Source: Acidihalobacter yilgarnensis
GTDB taxonomy: Bacteria; Pseudomonadota; Gammaproteobacteria; DSM-5130; Acidihalobacteraceae
Reading direction: 5' to 3'
Length of the DNA stretch: 64,000 bases
Assembly: GCF_001753245.1 (NCBI RefSeq)
Contig: NZ_CP017415.1
Span: forward strand, 2,198,501 to 2,262,500
Position numbers and translations under genes: made by a program. The notes under the pieces are model-generated. The model ran no database searches. It was not told the origin of the DNA and was given only the letters and a program-made list of their open reading frames with translations. This document shows positions 53,074-63,616 of the stretch, one piece after another (within the stretch, counting starts at the first letter, position 1; each line of letters begins with the position of its first letter).

Positions 53074-53562
53074 ATGCCATTGAACCCGAACAAAAAAATG
53101 GATATTCGCGTAGGTCTGCCACGCAGATTACTCTCGATCGCGTACGACGGACTATTGATGTTCGCTTTACTTATCGTTGCGAACGCCTTACTGATTCCGT
53201 TCCTTCACGGCAAGTCGATTACACCTGGAAACCATCTCTACCAACTTTACTTGTTGTACGTCATCTATCTATTTTTCGCTTGGTTCTGGATACATGGCGG
53301 ACAGACGCTGGGCATGAAAGCCTGGGGTATTCATTTGGTATCTGACGATGGAAAACCCATCGGGTGGTGGCGCGCGACCGTTCGATTCTTCAGCGCCATA
53401 ATCTCATGGGCATTGCTCGGAGGTGGTTTCTTATGGTCCTTGGTCGATCGTGAAAAGCGAAGCCTGCACGACATTTTAAGTCACACTCGACTGATCCGGG
53501 TCGCAGCCACCTCATCGAAGCCGTCGCAGCGCGAACAAGCTGACGAAAAGGAAAAGGCCTAA
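53074..53562 (+). CDS. RDD family membrane protein
   Basis: The 162-residue protein has the RDD pattern: RVGLPRRLLSIAYDGLLMFALL, two or three more hydrophobic segments, QTLGMKAWGIHLVSDDG, and the late LWSLVDREKRSLHDILSHTRL. RDD proteins are inner-membrane proteins of mostly unknown function, some linked to transport or Na+/H+ exchange. The ATG at 53074 gives the family-like start; an ATG at 53098 is possible. Its last 51 bases overlap the lptG 3' end on the opposite strand. Confidence 0.85.
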   Translation: MPLNPNKKMDIRVGLPRRLLSIAYDGLLMFALLIVANALLIPFLHGKSITPGNHLYQLYLLYVIYLFFAWFWIHGGQTLGMKAWGIHLVSDDGKPIGWWRATVRFFSAIISWALLGGGFLWSLVDREKRSLHDILSHTRLIRVAATSSKPSQREQADEKEKA

Positions 53563-54579
53563 AGGCAACATGGCACTTAACAAAGGGGCCAACCCGAATA
53601 CCAAACCCACTTGGTTACTCAGGCGATTGAGGAAATAAAAACCAACTCCGACGACGATTCCGATGAACAGCCGCTGACCAGCCCCTCCTGAACGCTGCGA
53701 ACCGAAAACGAACGGGATCGCCAACATGAGCATGACCAGCGCCGACAATGGCGTGGTAAAGCGCTGCCAAAATGACAACTCATAGCGTGACGCATCCAAG
53801 TGATTCCGCTTGAGATATCCCACATATTGTGCAAGAGCCGGTAACGTCATCTCCCCGGGTTGCGTGTCCAGCAAGTCGAAAAGTCGAGGCGAGATCAGCG
53901 CCGGTGTCTTCATCGTCATCAACTGTTCGACTTGCACGCGCTCGGGATCATCGAAAACACTTTTTTGGACATCATGTAACATCCAAGCTTTGTCGCCATA
54001 GCGCGCGCTGGCCGCATGTAAAGCCAAGCGCAAATGTCCCACCGGTGAAATCGTATAAACACTGATACCCATGAGTCGACGCCCAGGCAAAGCATGGTCG
54101 ATATGGATATAGCGATCGCCATCCCTTGCCCAGATATCGCTACCTTCGCGAACAACCTGCTGCCCACTTTCAGCCGCAACTTTTAACGCTTGTCCCATGC
54201 GAGCTGCTTCGGGCCCCACCCATTCACCGAAGGGCAAAGCCACCACAATCATGATAATTCCGGCCATAAGCGCGGCGCGCACAACCCCGGCAACCGATAC
54301 ACCGACGGCCCGAATAGCAATCAGTTCGCTATGTGCGGCGAGATTGCCGAGACTGAGCAAACTTCCGATCAATACCGCAGTCGGAAACAGCGTGTACATA
54401 CGTTGCGGCTCGGTATAGAGCGTAAATAAAATTGCCTGAGCCAGGCCGTAATGGCCGTGCCCGACACTGTCTATCTCCGCGAGAAAGGCGAATACCCAAT
54501 CCAACAACGTCAAAAGCAAAAGCGCAACCAGGCTACCACCGATTACCGCGCGCATGAGATAGGTATTGATACGCCTCAT
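53512..54579 (-). CDS. lptG: LPS export ABC transporter permease LptG
   Basis: From the ATG at 54579 the protein has 355 residues with six membrane segments in two groups of three around a periplasmic jellyroll domain, the LptF/LptG layout. It begins MRRINTYLMRAVIGG. With LptF and LptB it extracts LPS from the inner membrane and feeds the Lpt bridge. It overlaps the lptF stop by four bases. Confidence 0.93.
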   Translation of the reverse strand: MRRINTYLMRAVIGGSLVALLLLTLLDWVFAFLAEIDSVGHGHYGLAQAILFTLYTEPQRMYTLFPTAVLIGSLLSLGNLAAHSELIAIRAVGVSVAGVVRAALMAGIIMIVVALPFGEWVGPEAARMGQALKVAAESGQQVVREGSDIWARDGDRYIHIDHALPGRRLMGISVYTISPVGHLRLALHAASARYGDKAWMLHDVQKSVFDDPERVQVEQLMTMKTPALISPRLFDLLDTQPGEMTLPALAQYVGYLKRNHLDASRYELSFWQRFTTPLSALVMLMLAIPFVFGSQRSGGAGQRLFIGIVVGVGFYFLNRLSNQVGLVFGLAPLLSAMLPLGLFLFVSLFALRRLR

Positions 54580-55673
54580 GCCACACGACGCCGGATTGTC
54601 ACCGGCCAGCGCCAACCCGCGCGGCGCCACCAGAGCAAGCTGGCCAGTGCCAGAATCACCAGATGCGGCCACCACATACCGATCCAGACCGGGACAATGC
54701 CTTTTTCCATCCAGGCTTTAGCAATCAAAATCAAATTGGCATATACCACATAAATCAGCATACCGAACACGAGTTGCCCATAACGCCCCTGGCGTGGACG
54801 CACATGACTCATCGGCACCGCCAGCAAGATTAATATCAACGTCGAAATCGGGATCGCCAGACGCCACTCCAGTTCTGCCAAATCGGCTGCGCCTCCATGG
54901 CGCCACAAGGTCAAGGTAGGCATCGCAATTCGGCGAAGCGTGCCACTCCGATGGATCGCGGCCAAAGGCATGACCGCCTGATAACGATCAAATTGTAAAA
55001 TCTTGTAATTTGCAGATCCTGCATGCCCGTCATAGCGCGTGCCGTTGATCAACGACAGCACACGAAGTCCCTTGTCGCGCTCAATTTGCAATGTGCCCGA
55101 ATGCGCACTGAGTACAACCGGCACGCCATTATCGACGGCATGCACGAAAATATCCTCCAACCGCTTCCCCTGGCCACTCAAATTCGCTACGAATGCAACA
55201 ACTCGCCCACCGTCCAATCCCATGAAGCGACCGGATTCAACGCCAGCGAAATCCATTCGCTGCTGTCCCTCGTGCTGTATGACCACACTTTGCTGCGAAG
55301 CCCAGGGATAGGCCATGAGCATCAGGTATAGGGATAGCAAAGCCATCGGCAGGCCCAGCAGCATCAGACCTCCGTACAACCGCAAAGGACTCACGCCTGC
55401 AGCTTGAATGGCCGTCATTTCGCTATCACGGTAAAAACGGCCGAATGTCAGCATGACTGCGAGGAAGAGCGCCACCGGCATCAGCAACATCATCGCCTTG
55501 AGGCTTTCGACCGCAACCAGCGAGGCCAACAGTTCGACGGGCAAGGCGCCGCTGGCCGACAAGCCCAGCAGGCGGACAAAGGTACTTCCGATGATCACCA
55601 GCCCAAGAACGAATCCTACCGCGAGCAGCGATACAAGGACTTCAATGGCAAGATATCGAGCAAGAATGCGCAT
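54576..55673 (-). CDS. lptF: LPS export ABC transporter permease LptF
   Basis: The 365-residue protein begins RILARYLAIEVLVSLLAVGFVLGL and has the same six-segment plus jellyroll design as LptG, with a conserved FGRFYRDSEMTAIQAAGVS coupling region. It pairs with LptG. The gene is divergent from pepA, the usual gammaproteobacterial arrangement. Confidence 0.93.
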   Translation of the reverse strand: MRILARYLAIEVLVSLLAVGFVLGLVIIGSTFVRLLGLSASGALPVELLASLVAVESLKAMMLLMPVALFLAVMLTFGRFYRDSEMTAIQAAGVSPLRLYGGLMLLGLPMALLSLYLMLMAYPWASQQSVVIQHEGQQRMDFAGVESGRFMGLDGGRVVAFVANLSGQGKRLEDIFVHAVDNGVPVVLSAHSGTLQIERDKGLRVLSLINGTRYDGHAGSANYKILQFDRYQAVMPLAAIHRSGTLRRIAMPTLTLWRHGGAADLAELEWRLAIPISTLILILLAVPMSHVRPRQGRYGQLVFGMLIYVVYANLILIAKAWMEKGIVPVWIGMWWPHLVILALASLLWWRRAGWRWPVTIRRRVA

Positions 55674-55780
55674 GAGAATTGACGGGAATTTTTAGACTGC
55701 GCAAGTTTGCCATAGAATAGCTCGGGTACCGTAACGGCATTAAACCGCCGCACCCTGCCAATGGATACCGGAGCCCGCGC

Positions 55781-57280
55781 ATGGAATTCTCGCCAACCAC
55801 ACTCTCTACGCATGAAATCAAGACGCCTTGCCTCGTACTCGGACTTTTTACGGGGAACCGGCACGCTGGCTTGATCAAACAGATTGATGAAGCGACCGGC
55901 GGCTGGCTACAAAAACAGCTCAAGCGCGGAGACTTCAGCGGCAACAAGGGGCAGTGCCAGTATCTATACGATCCACCAGGACTATTGGCGGAACGCCTAC
56001 TGTTGGTCGGATGCGGCGATTCAGACGATTTTGGAGAGCGCGCATACTTCGAAGCATGCCAGAACGCAGCAAAAACGCTGAACGAGGGGGGCGCTAAACA
56101 AGCGGTATCCTGCCTACCCGCACTGAAAGTTGGCCGCCACGATCTCGACTGGAAGCTTCGCCAAGCCACTTACAACAGCGGAATCGCGCTTTACGCCTTC
56201 AACGAATTCAAGAGCAAAGCAGAAAAAGTCAAAGCCCCGCTGCGAAACCTAGCGCTTTGGATCGGACCGGACGAAGATATCACCACAGCAGTCGAATCCA
56301 TCCGCACCGGTGAAGCACTTCTCTCGGGTATCACCTTGGCGCGCGACCTGGCGAACCGCCCCGGCAACATCTGCACGCCGACGCACCTCGCGAAACAGGC
56401 CAAGGCTCTGAAGAAACAGTATGCCCGCATGAGCCTCGAAGTCCTTGAGGAAGCCGACATGGAAAAACTCGGCATGGGTGCATTTCTATCCGTATCCCGT
56501 GGCAGCGAGGAACCGGGCAAGCTCATCATTCTCAACTATCAGGGTGGCGAAAAAAGTGCGCGCCCTATCGTACTCGTCGGCAAGGGCATCACCTTCGACA
56601 CTGGTGGCATTTCCCTCAAGCCCGGCGCACAAATGGATGAAATGAAATACGACATGGGTGGCGCTGCAAGCGTCCTCGGCACACTCAGCGCCTGCGCCCA
56701 GCTTGAATTGCCACTGAACGTCATCGGCGTTATCGCCGCGGCGGAAAATATGCCAGACGGACGCGCAAGTAAGCCTGGTGACATCGTCAAGACACTGTCA
56801 GGGCAGACGGTCGAAATCCTCAATACCGACGCCGAAGGTCGGCTGGTGCTTTGTGACGCGCTCAGTTATGTCGAACGCTTCAATCCTGACTCGGTAGTCG
56901 ATATGGCCACCCTCACTGGCGCGTGCATTGTCGCACTCGGTCATCAGGTCAGCGCCGTGCTCGGCAACCATCCACCCTTGATCCAGGAAATCATCCAAGC
57001 CGGTCAAACCAGCTTCGACCGTGCCTGGGAACTGCCCCTATTCGAGGAATACCAGGAGCAACTCAAGAGTAATTTCGCCGATATGGCGAATATTGGTGGA
57101 CGCTCGGCCGGCACTATCACGGCGGCAAGCTTCCTGGCCCGCTTCACCAAAACCTATCACTGGGCGCACCTGGATATCGCCGGCACCGCCTGGGTTAGCG
57201 GAGACAAAAAGGGCGCGACCGGCCGTCCCGTCGGCTTACTGCTGCAACTACTGCTCGATCGGGTAGCCAGTGCCCACTGA
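55781..57280 (+). CDS. pepA: Leucyl aminopeptidase PepA (M17)
   Basis: The 499-residue enzyme has the M17 metal-site motifs VGKGITFDTGGISLKPG, MKYDMGGAASVLG and NTDAEGRLVLCDAL. It removes N-terminal residues from peptides in the cytoplasm; in E. coli it also binds DNA in site-specific recombination. The N-terminal macro-like domain and length are normal. holC follows 16 bases later. Confidence 0.96.
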   Translation: MEFSPTTLSTHEIKTPCLVLGLFTGNRHAGLIKQIDEATGGWLQKQLKRGDFSGNKGQCQYLYDPPGLLAERLLLVGCGDSDDFGERAYFEACQNAAKTLNEGGAKQAVSCLPALKVGRHDLDWKLRQATYNSGIALYAFNEFKSKAEKVKAPLRNLALWIGPDEDITTAVESIRTGEALLSGITLARDLANRPGNICTPTHLAKQAKALKKQYARMSLEVLEEADMEKLGMGAFLSVSRGSEEPGKLIILNYQGGEKSARPIVLVGKGITFDTGGISLKPGAQMDEMKYDMGGAASVLGTLSACAQLELPLNVIGVIAAAENMPDGRASKPGDIVKTLSGQTVEILNTDAEGRLVLCDALSYVERFNPDSVVDMATLTGACIVALGHQVSAVLGNHPPLIQEIIQAGQTSFDRAWELPLFEEYQEQLKSNFADMANIGGRSAGTITAASFLARFTKTYHWAHLDIAGTAWVSGDKKGATGRPVGLLLQLLLDRVASAH

Positions 57281-57296
57281 GACTGGACCGGGAACG

Positions 57297-57731
57297 ATGA
57301 CTCGCGTTGACTTCTACCTGCTGCCCACAGATGAACCCGTCGCCCGTCTACAGTTGGTATGCAGACTGGCGGGCAAGGCCTTCGCCAGTCTGCGGCGGCT
57401 GCACATCCATGCGGCCACCCCCGCGGAATGCGCCCTGCTCGACCGTCTGTTGTGGACCCATGAAGACGCGAGTTTTCTGCCGCATGCGATCACGCATGCG
57501 GCCGATCCCAATTATCCGATCACGCTCGGACACACCGTAGAATCCCTTGCCGATGGTATGGCGCTGATCAATTTGGCTGATGATGTTCCCAGCCAATTCG
57601 ACTGCTTCGACCAAGTTGCCGAGATCGTCGACGAGGACCCCGACCGCAAGGCACGCAGTCGCAAGCATTATCGTCTATACCGGGAGCATGGCTGCGAGCT
57701 GCAGCATCACCAGCTGGAGCTTACGACGTGA
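57297..57731 (+). CDS. holC: DNA polymerase III subunit chi
   Basis: The 144-residue protein begins MTRVDFYLL and has the chi pattern VCRLAGKAFASLRRLHIHA, LDRLLWTHEDASFLPHA and a terminal EIVDEDPDRKARSRKHYRLYRE. It links the clamp-loader complex to SSB. Its position between pepA and valS is characteristic. It overlaps the next gene by four bases. Confidence 0.92.
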   Translation: MTRVDFYLLPTDEPVARLQLVCRLAGKAFASLRRLHIHAATPAECALLDRLLWTHEDASFLPHAITHAADPNYPITLGHTVESLADGMALINLADDVPSQFDCFDQVAEIVDEDPDRKARSRKHYRLYREHGCELQHHQLELTT

Positions 57732-58773
57732 AACGCCCTGACCCACGTGATATTCCCACGCTAGACGACCTCGTCTTTCCCGGGGAACAGCCCAGCGAAT
57801 CCACGCACGTCACGCACGCCGAATCACCCAATCAGCCCCTACCGGAAAACAGCTTGACGCAGTTCTTGTCCACTGAAGCCGCCTCGCTGACAGCGTATGA
57901 ACAGGGAGCTGCTGCCTCGTATGGACGCGAGCCTCAGTTTCGATCGACTGATTCCGCGGACGCGGAATCGTCAAACATCGACGACACTGAAGATCGGCCA
58001 TCGCCTCATCGGCTCGAAGACATCACGCGGCCCCCTGCAGCGCCAGCACCTTTCACCCCGATTTCGGCGCTGGAAGACATAGAATACCGTCACGATCCCG
58101 TGCTTCCCTTTATCGAGCGAGAAGACGACGCTGCGCTACCAGCAAACGCTCCGATCATCGAGAACGAAACCATCGACGACCCAGCATTAGCGTCATCAAG
58201 ACCAACTAATGCGCCCTTAGCTGCCACACCGAACCGAGAGGGGCACGATACTCGCTGGCGCGAACCCAGCTTCCAGCCTGATGGAAAAGACATCGCACCG
58301 GAAGGCCCTCGCCTCGGGCCGATCCAACACCTCCAGTTACTGGCAGAAGAGGATCTACAAGGACCCCTCTTCCGCGCTCAAGGCGAGCAACCAGAATCCA
58401 CAACCGAGATTGCCTTCCAGGCTATCGATGCACCCGGGCTCGATCCAGAGGATCCCTGGGCATTGCGCACCCCCCTCTCGAAGCTGACCTACCAGACCCA
58501 ATCCGACACCCATTTTTCCTTCGCCACGGCTGAGCCTCCCCCGATCACGCCATCCCGCCAAGCCCTACGTCGACCACCGAAGAGGCGCTGACAACACTCA
58601 AGTCACTGGAAATGTCTGTCGGTGCGCCGACCACATCCGAATCAGACAAAACGGACGCTATCGAGGCAATGGTCCAAAAGGCGATACTTGAGGCATTGGA
58701 GGTTGAATTGCCGCTACTCGCACAACGTCTTACGGAGGCAGTCATGCGGGAAATTCGCCAAAATCCCGACTGA
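57728..58773 (+). pseudogene. Uncharacterised protein between holC and valS, interrupted by an apparent 1-base frameshift
   Basis: The first frame encodes 287 residues beginning MKRPDPRDIPTLDDLVFPG, then a long acidic, Pro-rich, low-complexity linker. Without correction it ends RRPPKRR. Adding one C to the CCCCC run at 58538-58542 joins a second frame that ends with a plausible helical domain (DAIEAMVQKAILEALEVELP then LAQRLTEAVMREI). The result is 348 residues. A protein with a short DIPxLxDLV-type N-terminus, a disordered middle and a C-terminal helix pair is common between holC and valS in gammaproteobacteria. Its function is unknown; the C-terminal helices loosely resemble PopZ-type oligomerisation helices. 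Confidence 0.72.
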
Positions 58774-58787
58774 CTCGGCACAAGCGC

Positions 58788-58816
58788 TCGGCAGCCTCTG
58801 CCGGCACCGTTATAAT
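58788..58816 (+). promoter_or_regulatory. Candidate valS promoter
   Basis: TCGGCA (58788-58793) and a perfect TATAAT (58811-58816) are 17 bases apart. Transcription would start near 58823, about 28 bases before the valS ATG. Confidence 0.55.
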
Positions 58817-58850
58817 CCCCGCTTCGCAATGAATGCCCATCGGATACCTC

Positions 58851-61616
58851 ATGGATAAGAGCTACGACCCTCACTCGATCGAACAACGCTGGTATACGCA
58901 ATGGGAGGCACGCGGCCATTTCAAGCCCCAGGGCGAGGGTCAGCCCTATTGCATCATGATCCCACCACCAAATGTGACCGGCACCCTGCACATGGGCCAC
59001 GCGTTTCAAGACACACTGATGGACACGTTGATCCGCTACCACCGCATGCGTGGCGACAACACCCTCTGGCAAGCCGGTAGCGATCACGCAGGCATCGCCA
59101 CGCAAATGGTCGTAGAACGCCAGCTCAACGCCGAGGGCCTGAACCGACACGACCTTGGCCGCGAGGCCTTCGTCGAGCGCATCTGGCAGTGGAAGGCTGA
59201 ATCCGGGGGCAACATCACCCACCAGCTACGCCGTATGGGCGCGTCGCTGGACTGGAGCCGAGAACGGTTCACCATGGACGAGGGTCTGTCAAAGGCGGTG
59301 CAAGAGGTCTTTGTCCGCCTGCACGAGGAAGGCCTGATCTACCGCGGCAAGCGCCTTGTGAACTGGGACCCGGTGCTGCATACCGCCATCTCCGATCTCG
59401 AGGTCGTCTCCGAAGAAGAACAGGGGCAGCTCTGGCACTTCCGTTACCCCCTCGCCGAAGGCGACGGCTATCTGGTGGTTGCCACGACGCGACCAGAAAC
59501 CATGCTTGGCGATACGGCGGTCGCCGTGCATCCTGCCGATGCCCGCTACCAGGACATGATCGGGCGCAGCATTCGCCTGCCACTGACTGACCGCCTGATA
59601 CCCATCATTGCCGACGAGTACGTCGACCCTGAATTCGGCACCGGTTGCCTCAAGATCACGCCTGCCCACGACTTCAACGATTATGCCGTAGGTCAGCGGC
59701 ACGACTTGCCCATCATCAATATTTTCACCCCAGATGCGCACCTCAACGATCTGGCGCCCGACGCCTTCCAGGGACTCGATCGCCTCGATGCGCGCAAGCG
59801 CGTGGTGGCCGCGATGAAGGCATTGGGGCTACTGGAGAAGATCGACGACCACAAGCTGATGGTGCCACGTGGAGATCGCTCCGGCGCCGTCATCGAGCCT
59901 TATCTGACCGATCAGTGGTACGTCAAGGCGGCGCCGCTGGCCGAACCCGCCATCCGTGCCGTCGAGGATGGACGCATCCGGTTCATCCCCGACAACTGGA
60001 GCAAGACCTACTTCGAGTGGATGCGCAACATCGAAGACTGGTGCATCTCGCGCCAGCTCTGGTGGGGGCATCGCATCCCCGCCTGGTACGATGCCGACGG
60101 CAACATCTACGTCGCGCGCTCGGAAGCCGAAGTCCGCGAGAAATACGGCCTGGCGGACACGCTTGCGCTGCGTCAGGACGAAGACGTACTCGATACCTGG
60201 TTCTCCTCCGCCCTGTGGCCATTCTCCACACTGGGCTGGCCGGACGACACCGCCGAACTCAAGCGCTATTATCCGACCAGCGTGCTGGTCACCGGTTTCG
60301 ACATCATTTTCTTCTGGGTCGCGCGCATGGTCATGATGGGCCTCAAGTTCATGGGCGACGTTCCCTTCCGCGAGGTCTACGTGCACGGCCTCGTGCGCGA
60401 TGCCGAGGGACAGAAAATGTCCAAGTCCAAGGGCAACGTCCTCGACCCGCTCGACCTGATCGACGGCATCCCGCTGGAAGACCTGCTGGCCAAGCGTGCC
60501 CGCGGGCTGATGCAACCGCACATGGCCGAGCGCATCGATGCCACCACACGCAAGGAATTTCCCGACGGCATTGCCGCCTTCGGTACCGACGCACTGCGCT
60601 TCACCTTCGCCGCCCTCGCCACCACGGGACGTGACATCCGCTTCGATCTCGGGCGCATCGAAGGCAACCGCAACTTCTGCAACAAGCTCTGGAATGCTGC
60701 ACGCTACGTATTGATGAACACCGAGGCCCAGGACACTGGACTCGGCGACACACCGGTCGAACTGTCGCTTGCCGATCACTGGGTCATCTCCCGTCTGCAA
60801 CGCCTGGAGCAAGAGGCCGCCACCCAGATCGAGGCCTATCGCTTCGACCTACTGGCACGCGCGCTCTACGATTTCACCTGGCATATCTACTGCGACTGGT
60901 ACCTCGAACTCGCCAAAACCGTGCTGACGGACGAAACCGCGAGTGTGACCGCGCAACGCGGTACACGACGCACACTGGTCCGCGTACTGGAGGCTGTCCT
61001 CCGCCTGATCCATCCGATCATGCCTTACATCACCGAGGAAATCTGGCAACAGGTAGCGCCGCTGGCCGGGGAAACCGGCGATACCATCCTGCTGCGCCTT
61101 TACCCAGAATGTGATTCCACACTGATCGATGCCGCAGCGGAGGCCGAAATGGAGTGGGTCCAACAATTCATCCTCTCGATCCGCCGTATCCGCTCGGAAA
61201 TGGACATCGCGCCTGGACGCCCGGTGCCGGTACTGGTGCAGGGACACGATGAGATCGAACAGCTACGTTACAAAACACACCGCGGCTTCATCGATTCACT
61301 CGCACGCCTGTCCGATGTGCAATGGCTGAGTGCCGACGAGACCGCACCCGAGGCCGCCACTGCGCTGCTAGGCGACACCCGCCTGTTGATTCCGCTTGCA
61401 GGGCTCATCGACAAAGAAGCCGAGCTCGCGCGCCTGAACAAGGAAATCGCCAAACTGGAAAATGGACTCGCTCAGTGTCAGGCAAAGCTCGCCAACGAAA
61501 ATTTCGTGGCGCGAGCACCCGAAGCGGTCGTCGAACAGGAGCGCGGACGGGTTCGGGACATGGATACCGCGCTCGCGCAGCTGCGTGAGCAGGCGGCGCG
61601 TATCCAGGCCCTTTGA
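58851..61616 (+). CDS. valS: Valine--tRNA ligase
   Basis: The 921-residue class I synthetase has the HIGH-type motif [15 protein letters not shown], the CP1 editing domain (about 200-330), KMSKS ([14 protein letters not shown]), the anticodon-binding domain and a C-terminal coiled coil ([20 protein letters not shown]). It charges tRNA-Val and edits Thr. The ATG at 58851 gives the usual [15 protein letters not shown] start. Confidence 0.97.
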   Translation: MDKSYDPHSIEQRWYTQWEARGHFKPQGEGQPYCIMIPPPNVTGTLHMGHAFQDTLMDTLIRYHRMRGDNTLWQAGSDHAGIATQMVVERQLNAEGLNRHDLGREAFVERIWQWKAESGGNITHQLRRMGASLDWSRERFTMDEGLSKAVQEVFVRLHEEGLIYRGKRLVNWDPVLHTAISDLEVVSEEEQGQLWHFRYPLAEGDGYLVVATTRPETMLGDTAVAVHPADARYQDMIGRSIRLPLTDRLIPIIADEYVDPEFGTGCLKITPAHDFNDYAVGQRHDLPIINIFTPDAHLNDLAPDAFQGLDRLDARKRVVAAMKALGLLEKIDDHKLMVPRGDRSGAVIEPYLTDQWYVKAAPLAEPAIRAVEDGRIRFIPDNWSKTYFEWMRNIEDWCISRQLWWGHRIPAWYDADGNIYVARSEAEVREKYGLADTLALRQDEDVLDTWFSSALWPFSTLGWPDDTAELKRYYPTSVLVTGFDIIFFWVARMVMMGLKFMGDVPFREVYVHGLVRDAEGQKMSKSKGNVLDPLDLIDGIPLEDLLAKRARGLMQPHMAERIDATTRKEFPDGIAAFGTDALRFTFAALATTGRDIRFDLGRIEGNRNFCNKLWNAARYVLMNTEAQDTGLGDTPVELSLADHWVISRLQRLEQEAATQIEAYRFDLLARALYDFTWHIYCDWYLELAKTVLTDETASVTAQRGTRRTLVRVLEAVLRLIHPIMPYITEEIWQQVAPLAGETGDTILLRLYPECDSTLIDAAAEAEMEWVQQFILSIRRIRSEMDIAPGRPVPVLVQGHDEIEQLRYKTHRGFIDSLARLSDVQWLSADETAPEAATALLGDTRLLIPLAGLIDKEAELARLNKEIAKLENGLAQCQAKLANENFVARAPEAVVEQERGRVRDMDTALAQLREQAARIQAL

Positions 61617-61641
61617 GACGCGGATAAGGAAGACGGACTCG

Positions 61642-62196
61642 ATGAGCACATTGCCGACACAACACGAGCAGATCATTCAGACCCACGCCGCGCTCATCGT
61701 CAACGTCGTGCGTGCGGCTCAGAATCCGGCGCTACGTGCGCCGCTCGACGAGGTGCTCCGCGTCAGTGCCGAGAACGGCTGGGGTGCATTGGTTGCCGCC
61801 ATCCGGCGCATTATCGAGGGTGTCCGCGAACTCAGCCTCTTGGCCGGGCTCGACGAAGAGGATAGCGTGATCGTGGAAGCCATCCTCCGTGGTCTACAGG
61901 ACCCAGCCACCCTACCGGACCCAAATGCCAAACCCGACCCGGTGCTCGCGGCCCCCGGCCTGGCCGCCATGATTCACGCTAGCCGACGCGGCGACGTGCA
62001 AGCACTTCAGCTACTTTCGGGGATGGCCGAGCAGATGACCAAGGTCGGTGGCGATATGGGGCGAATGGGCGGCATCATGCGCCGATTGGTCGATGGTGAA
62101 CGCAATCCCGAAATACTCGCCAAGGGCATGAGTGCACAGGGCGAGTCGCTATTGCTTGCCGTACTCGAAGAACTCGGCAAGCTGGACATGCATTGA
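61642..62196 (+). CDS. Uncharacterised helical protein downstream of valS
   Basis: From the ATG at 61642 (AAGGAAGACGG upstream) the protein has 184 residues. It is largely helical, without signal or membrane segment: IRRIIEGVRELSLLAGLDEE, then a Pro-rich link (LPDPNAKPDPVLAAPG) and a Gly/Met-rich region (MTKVGGDMGRMGGIMRRLVD). I do not recognise the family. It lies 25 bases after valS and converges on dadA. Confidence 0.7.
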   Translation: MSTLPTQHEQIIQTHAALIVNVVRAAQNPALRAPLDEVLRVSAENGWGALVAAIRRIIEGVRELSLLAGLDEEDSVIVEAILRGLQDPATLPDPNAKPDPVLAAPGLAAMIHASRRGDVQALQLLSGMAEQMTKVGGDMGRMGGIMRRLVDGERNPEILAKGMSAQGESLLLAVLEELGKLDMH

Positions 62197-62237
62197 CACG
62201 ATGGCCAGAACCGGGCTCCAGCAGAGTACCTAACCCC

Positions 62238-63491
62238 TCAACCGTAGCGGGCGAACGTCAGGCCATCCGGATCGATCTCGGGTGTCCGACCGGATATCAG
62301 ATCGGCCAGCAGGCGCGACGACCCGCAGCTCAAGGTCCAGCCCAACGTGCCATGGCCGTTGTTAAGGAACAGATTATCGTATGACGTGGGACCGATGATC
62401 GGCGGGCCGTCAGGGGTCATCGGGCGCAGACCGCACCAGTATTCGGCCTGACTCAGATCTGCGGCATCGGGGAACCAGTCCCGCGCGACGCGCTCGATCA
62501 CGCCATACCGCTGTTCTGAGAGCGACAGGTCGAAACCCGCCAACTCGGCAATCCCGGCCACGCGCAGGCGGTCGCCGAGGCGCGTAATCGCCACCTTGCG
62601 CGCCTCGTCGATCATGGTCGAGCGAGGTGCCGCCTCGGGTTCGATAATGGGCGCCGTCAGCGAATACCCTTTGACTGGGAACACCGGCAACCGGATACCC
62701 AGCGGTGCCAACATACCTGGGGCATAACTACCGGCGGCCATCACGTAGGCATCGGCCGTCACCACCCCCTGGTCGGTGTCGATACCCTCGATACGCCCGG
62801 CCGCGGCGCGTACGCTGGCCACATTCACGCCATAACGAAAGTCGACGCCGGCGGCCACGCAATGTCCAGCCAGCGTTTCGGTAAATTTACGGCAATCACC
62901 AATCTCGTCGCCGGGAAAGCTCAGCCCACCGGCCAAGCGCTCACGTACGCGCGCAAGCCCAGGTTCGACCTGCAGGCAATCTTCGACTGACATGCGGCGG
63001 GCGGGAATACCGGCCTCGGCGAGCAATTCCAGTTCCTTGTCGAGGCCCGCCATCTGCGAAGGATCGCGAAATAGCTCTAAGGTACCATCGGCACCCTCGT
63101 CGTAGCGTAGACCCAAGGTCTCGCGTAATTCGATCAGTGCAGTATGGCTGTAGCGGCCTAGGCGCAACAGCCGTGATTTGTTGATCGCATAACGTTCGGC
63201 GGAACAGTTGCGCAGCATGTCAGCAACAAAACGCCACTGCGCAGGATCGCTCCGCCAGCGCATCACCAGCGGGGCATCGGGATCGAAAAGCCAGCGCAGA
63301 GCCTTGAGCGGAACGCCAGGGGCAGCCCAGGGTGTCGCGTAGCCCCAGGAAACCATACCGCCATTGGCAAAGCTGGTTTCGAGGGCCGGGCCCGACTGAC
63401 GTTCCACCACGGTCACTTCATGGCCGGCGCGTTGCAGATACCAAGCACTGGTGACGCCGATGACGCCGGCACCCACGATCAGGACCTTCAT
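62238..63491 (-). CDS. dadA: D-amino acid dehydrogenase, small subunit DadA
   Basis: From the ATG at 63491, with AAGGGAGACAGC upstream, the protein has 417 residues. It starts with an FAD-binding motif VLIVGAGVIGVTSAWYLQRA and contains the DAO-family segments ETSFANGGMVSWGYATPWA and CGLRPMTPDGPPIIGP. It oxidises D-amino acids (D-alanine typically) to keto acids and passes electrons to the quinone pool. An in-frame upstream ATG at 63575 adds 28 residues that break the family's N-terminus. Confidence 0.92.
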   Translation of the reverse strand: MKVLIVGAGVIGVTSAWYLQRAGHEVTVVERQSGPALETSFANGGMVSWGYATPWAAPGVPLKALRWLFDPDAPLVMRWRSDPAQWRFVADMLRNCSAERYAINKSRLLRLGRYSHTALIELRETLGLRYDEGADGTLELFRDPSQMAGLDKELELLAEAGIPARRMSVEDCLQVEPGLARVRERLAGGLSFPGDEIGDCRKFTETLAGHCVAAGVDFRYGVNVASVRAAAGRIEGIDTDQGVVTADAYVMAAGSYAPGMLAPLGIRLPVFPVKGYSLTAPIIEPEAAPRSTMIDEARKVAITRLGDRLRVAGIAELAGFDLSLSEQRYGVIERVARDWFPDAADLSQAEYWCGLRPMTPDGPPIIGPTSYDNLFLNNGHGTLGWTLSCGSSRLLADLISGRTPEIDPDGLTFARYG

Positions 63492-63616
63492 GCTGTCTCC
63501 CTTGCGTCTCGAATTGCGTGTCCAGGGCGGAATGTATGCCTGAGTGGCGGCTGCACCGACATCAGGGCATTTCAAACTCGCCGACGCGCCGCCCTACCGC
63601 CAGGAGGGAGTGGATT

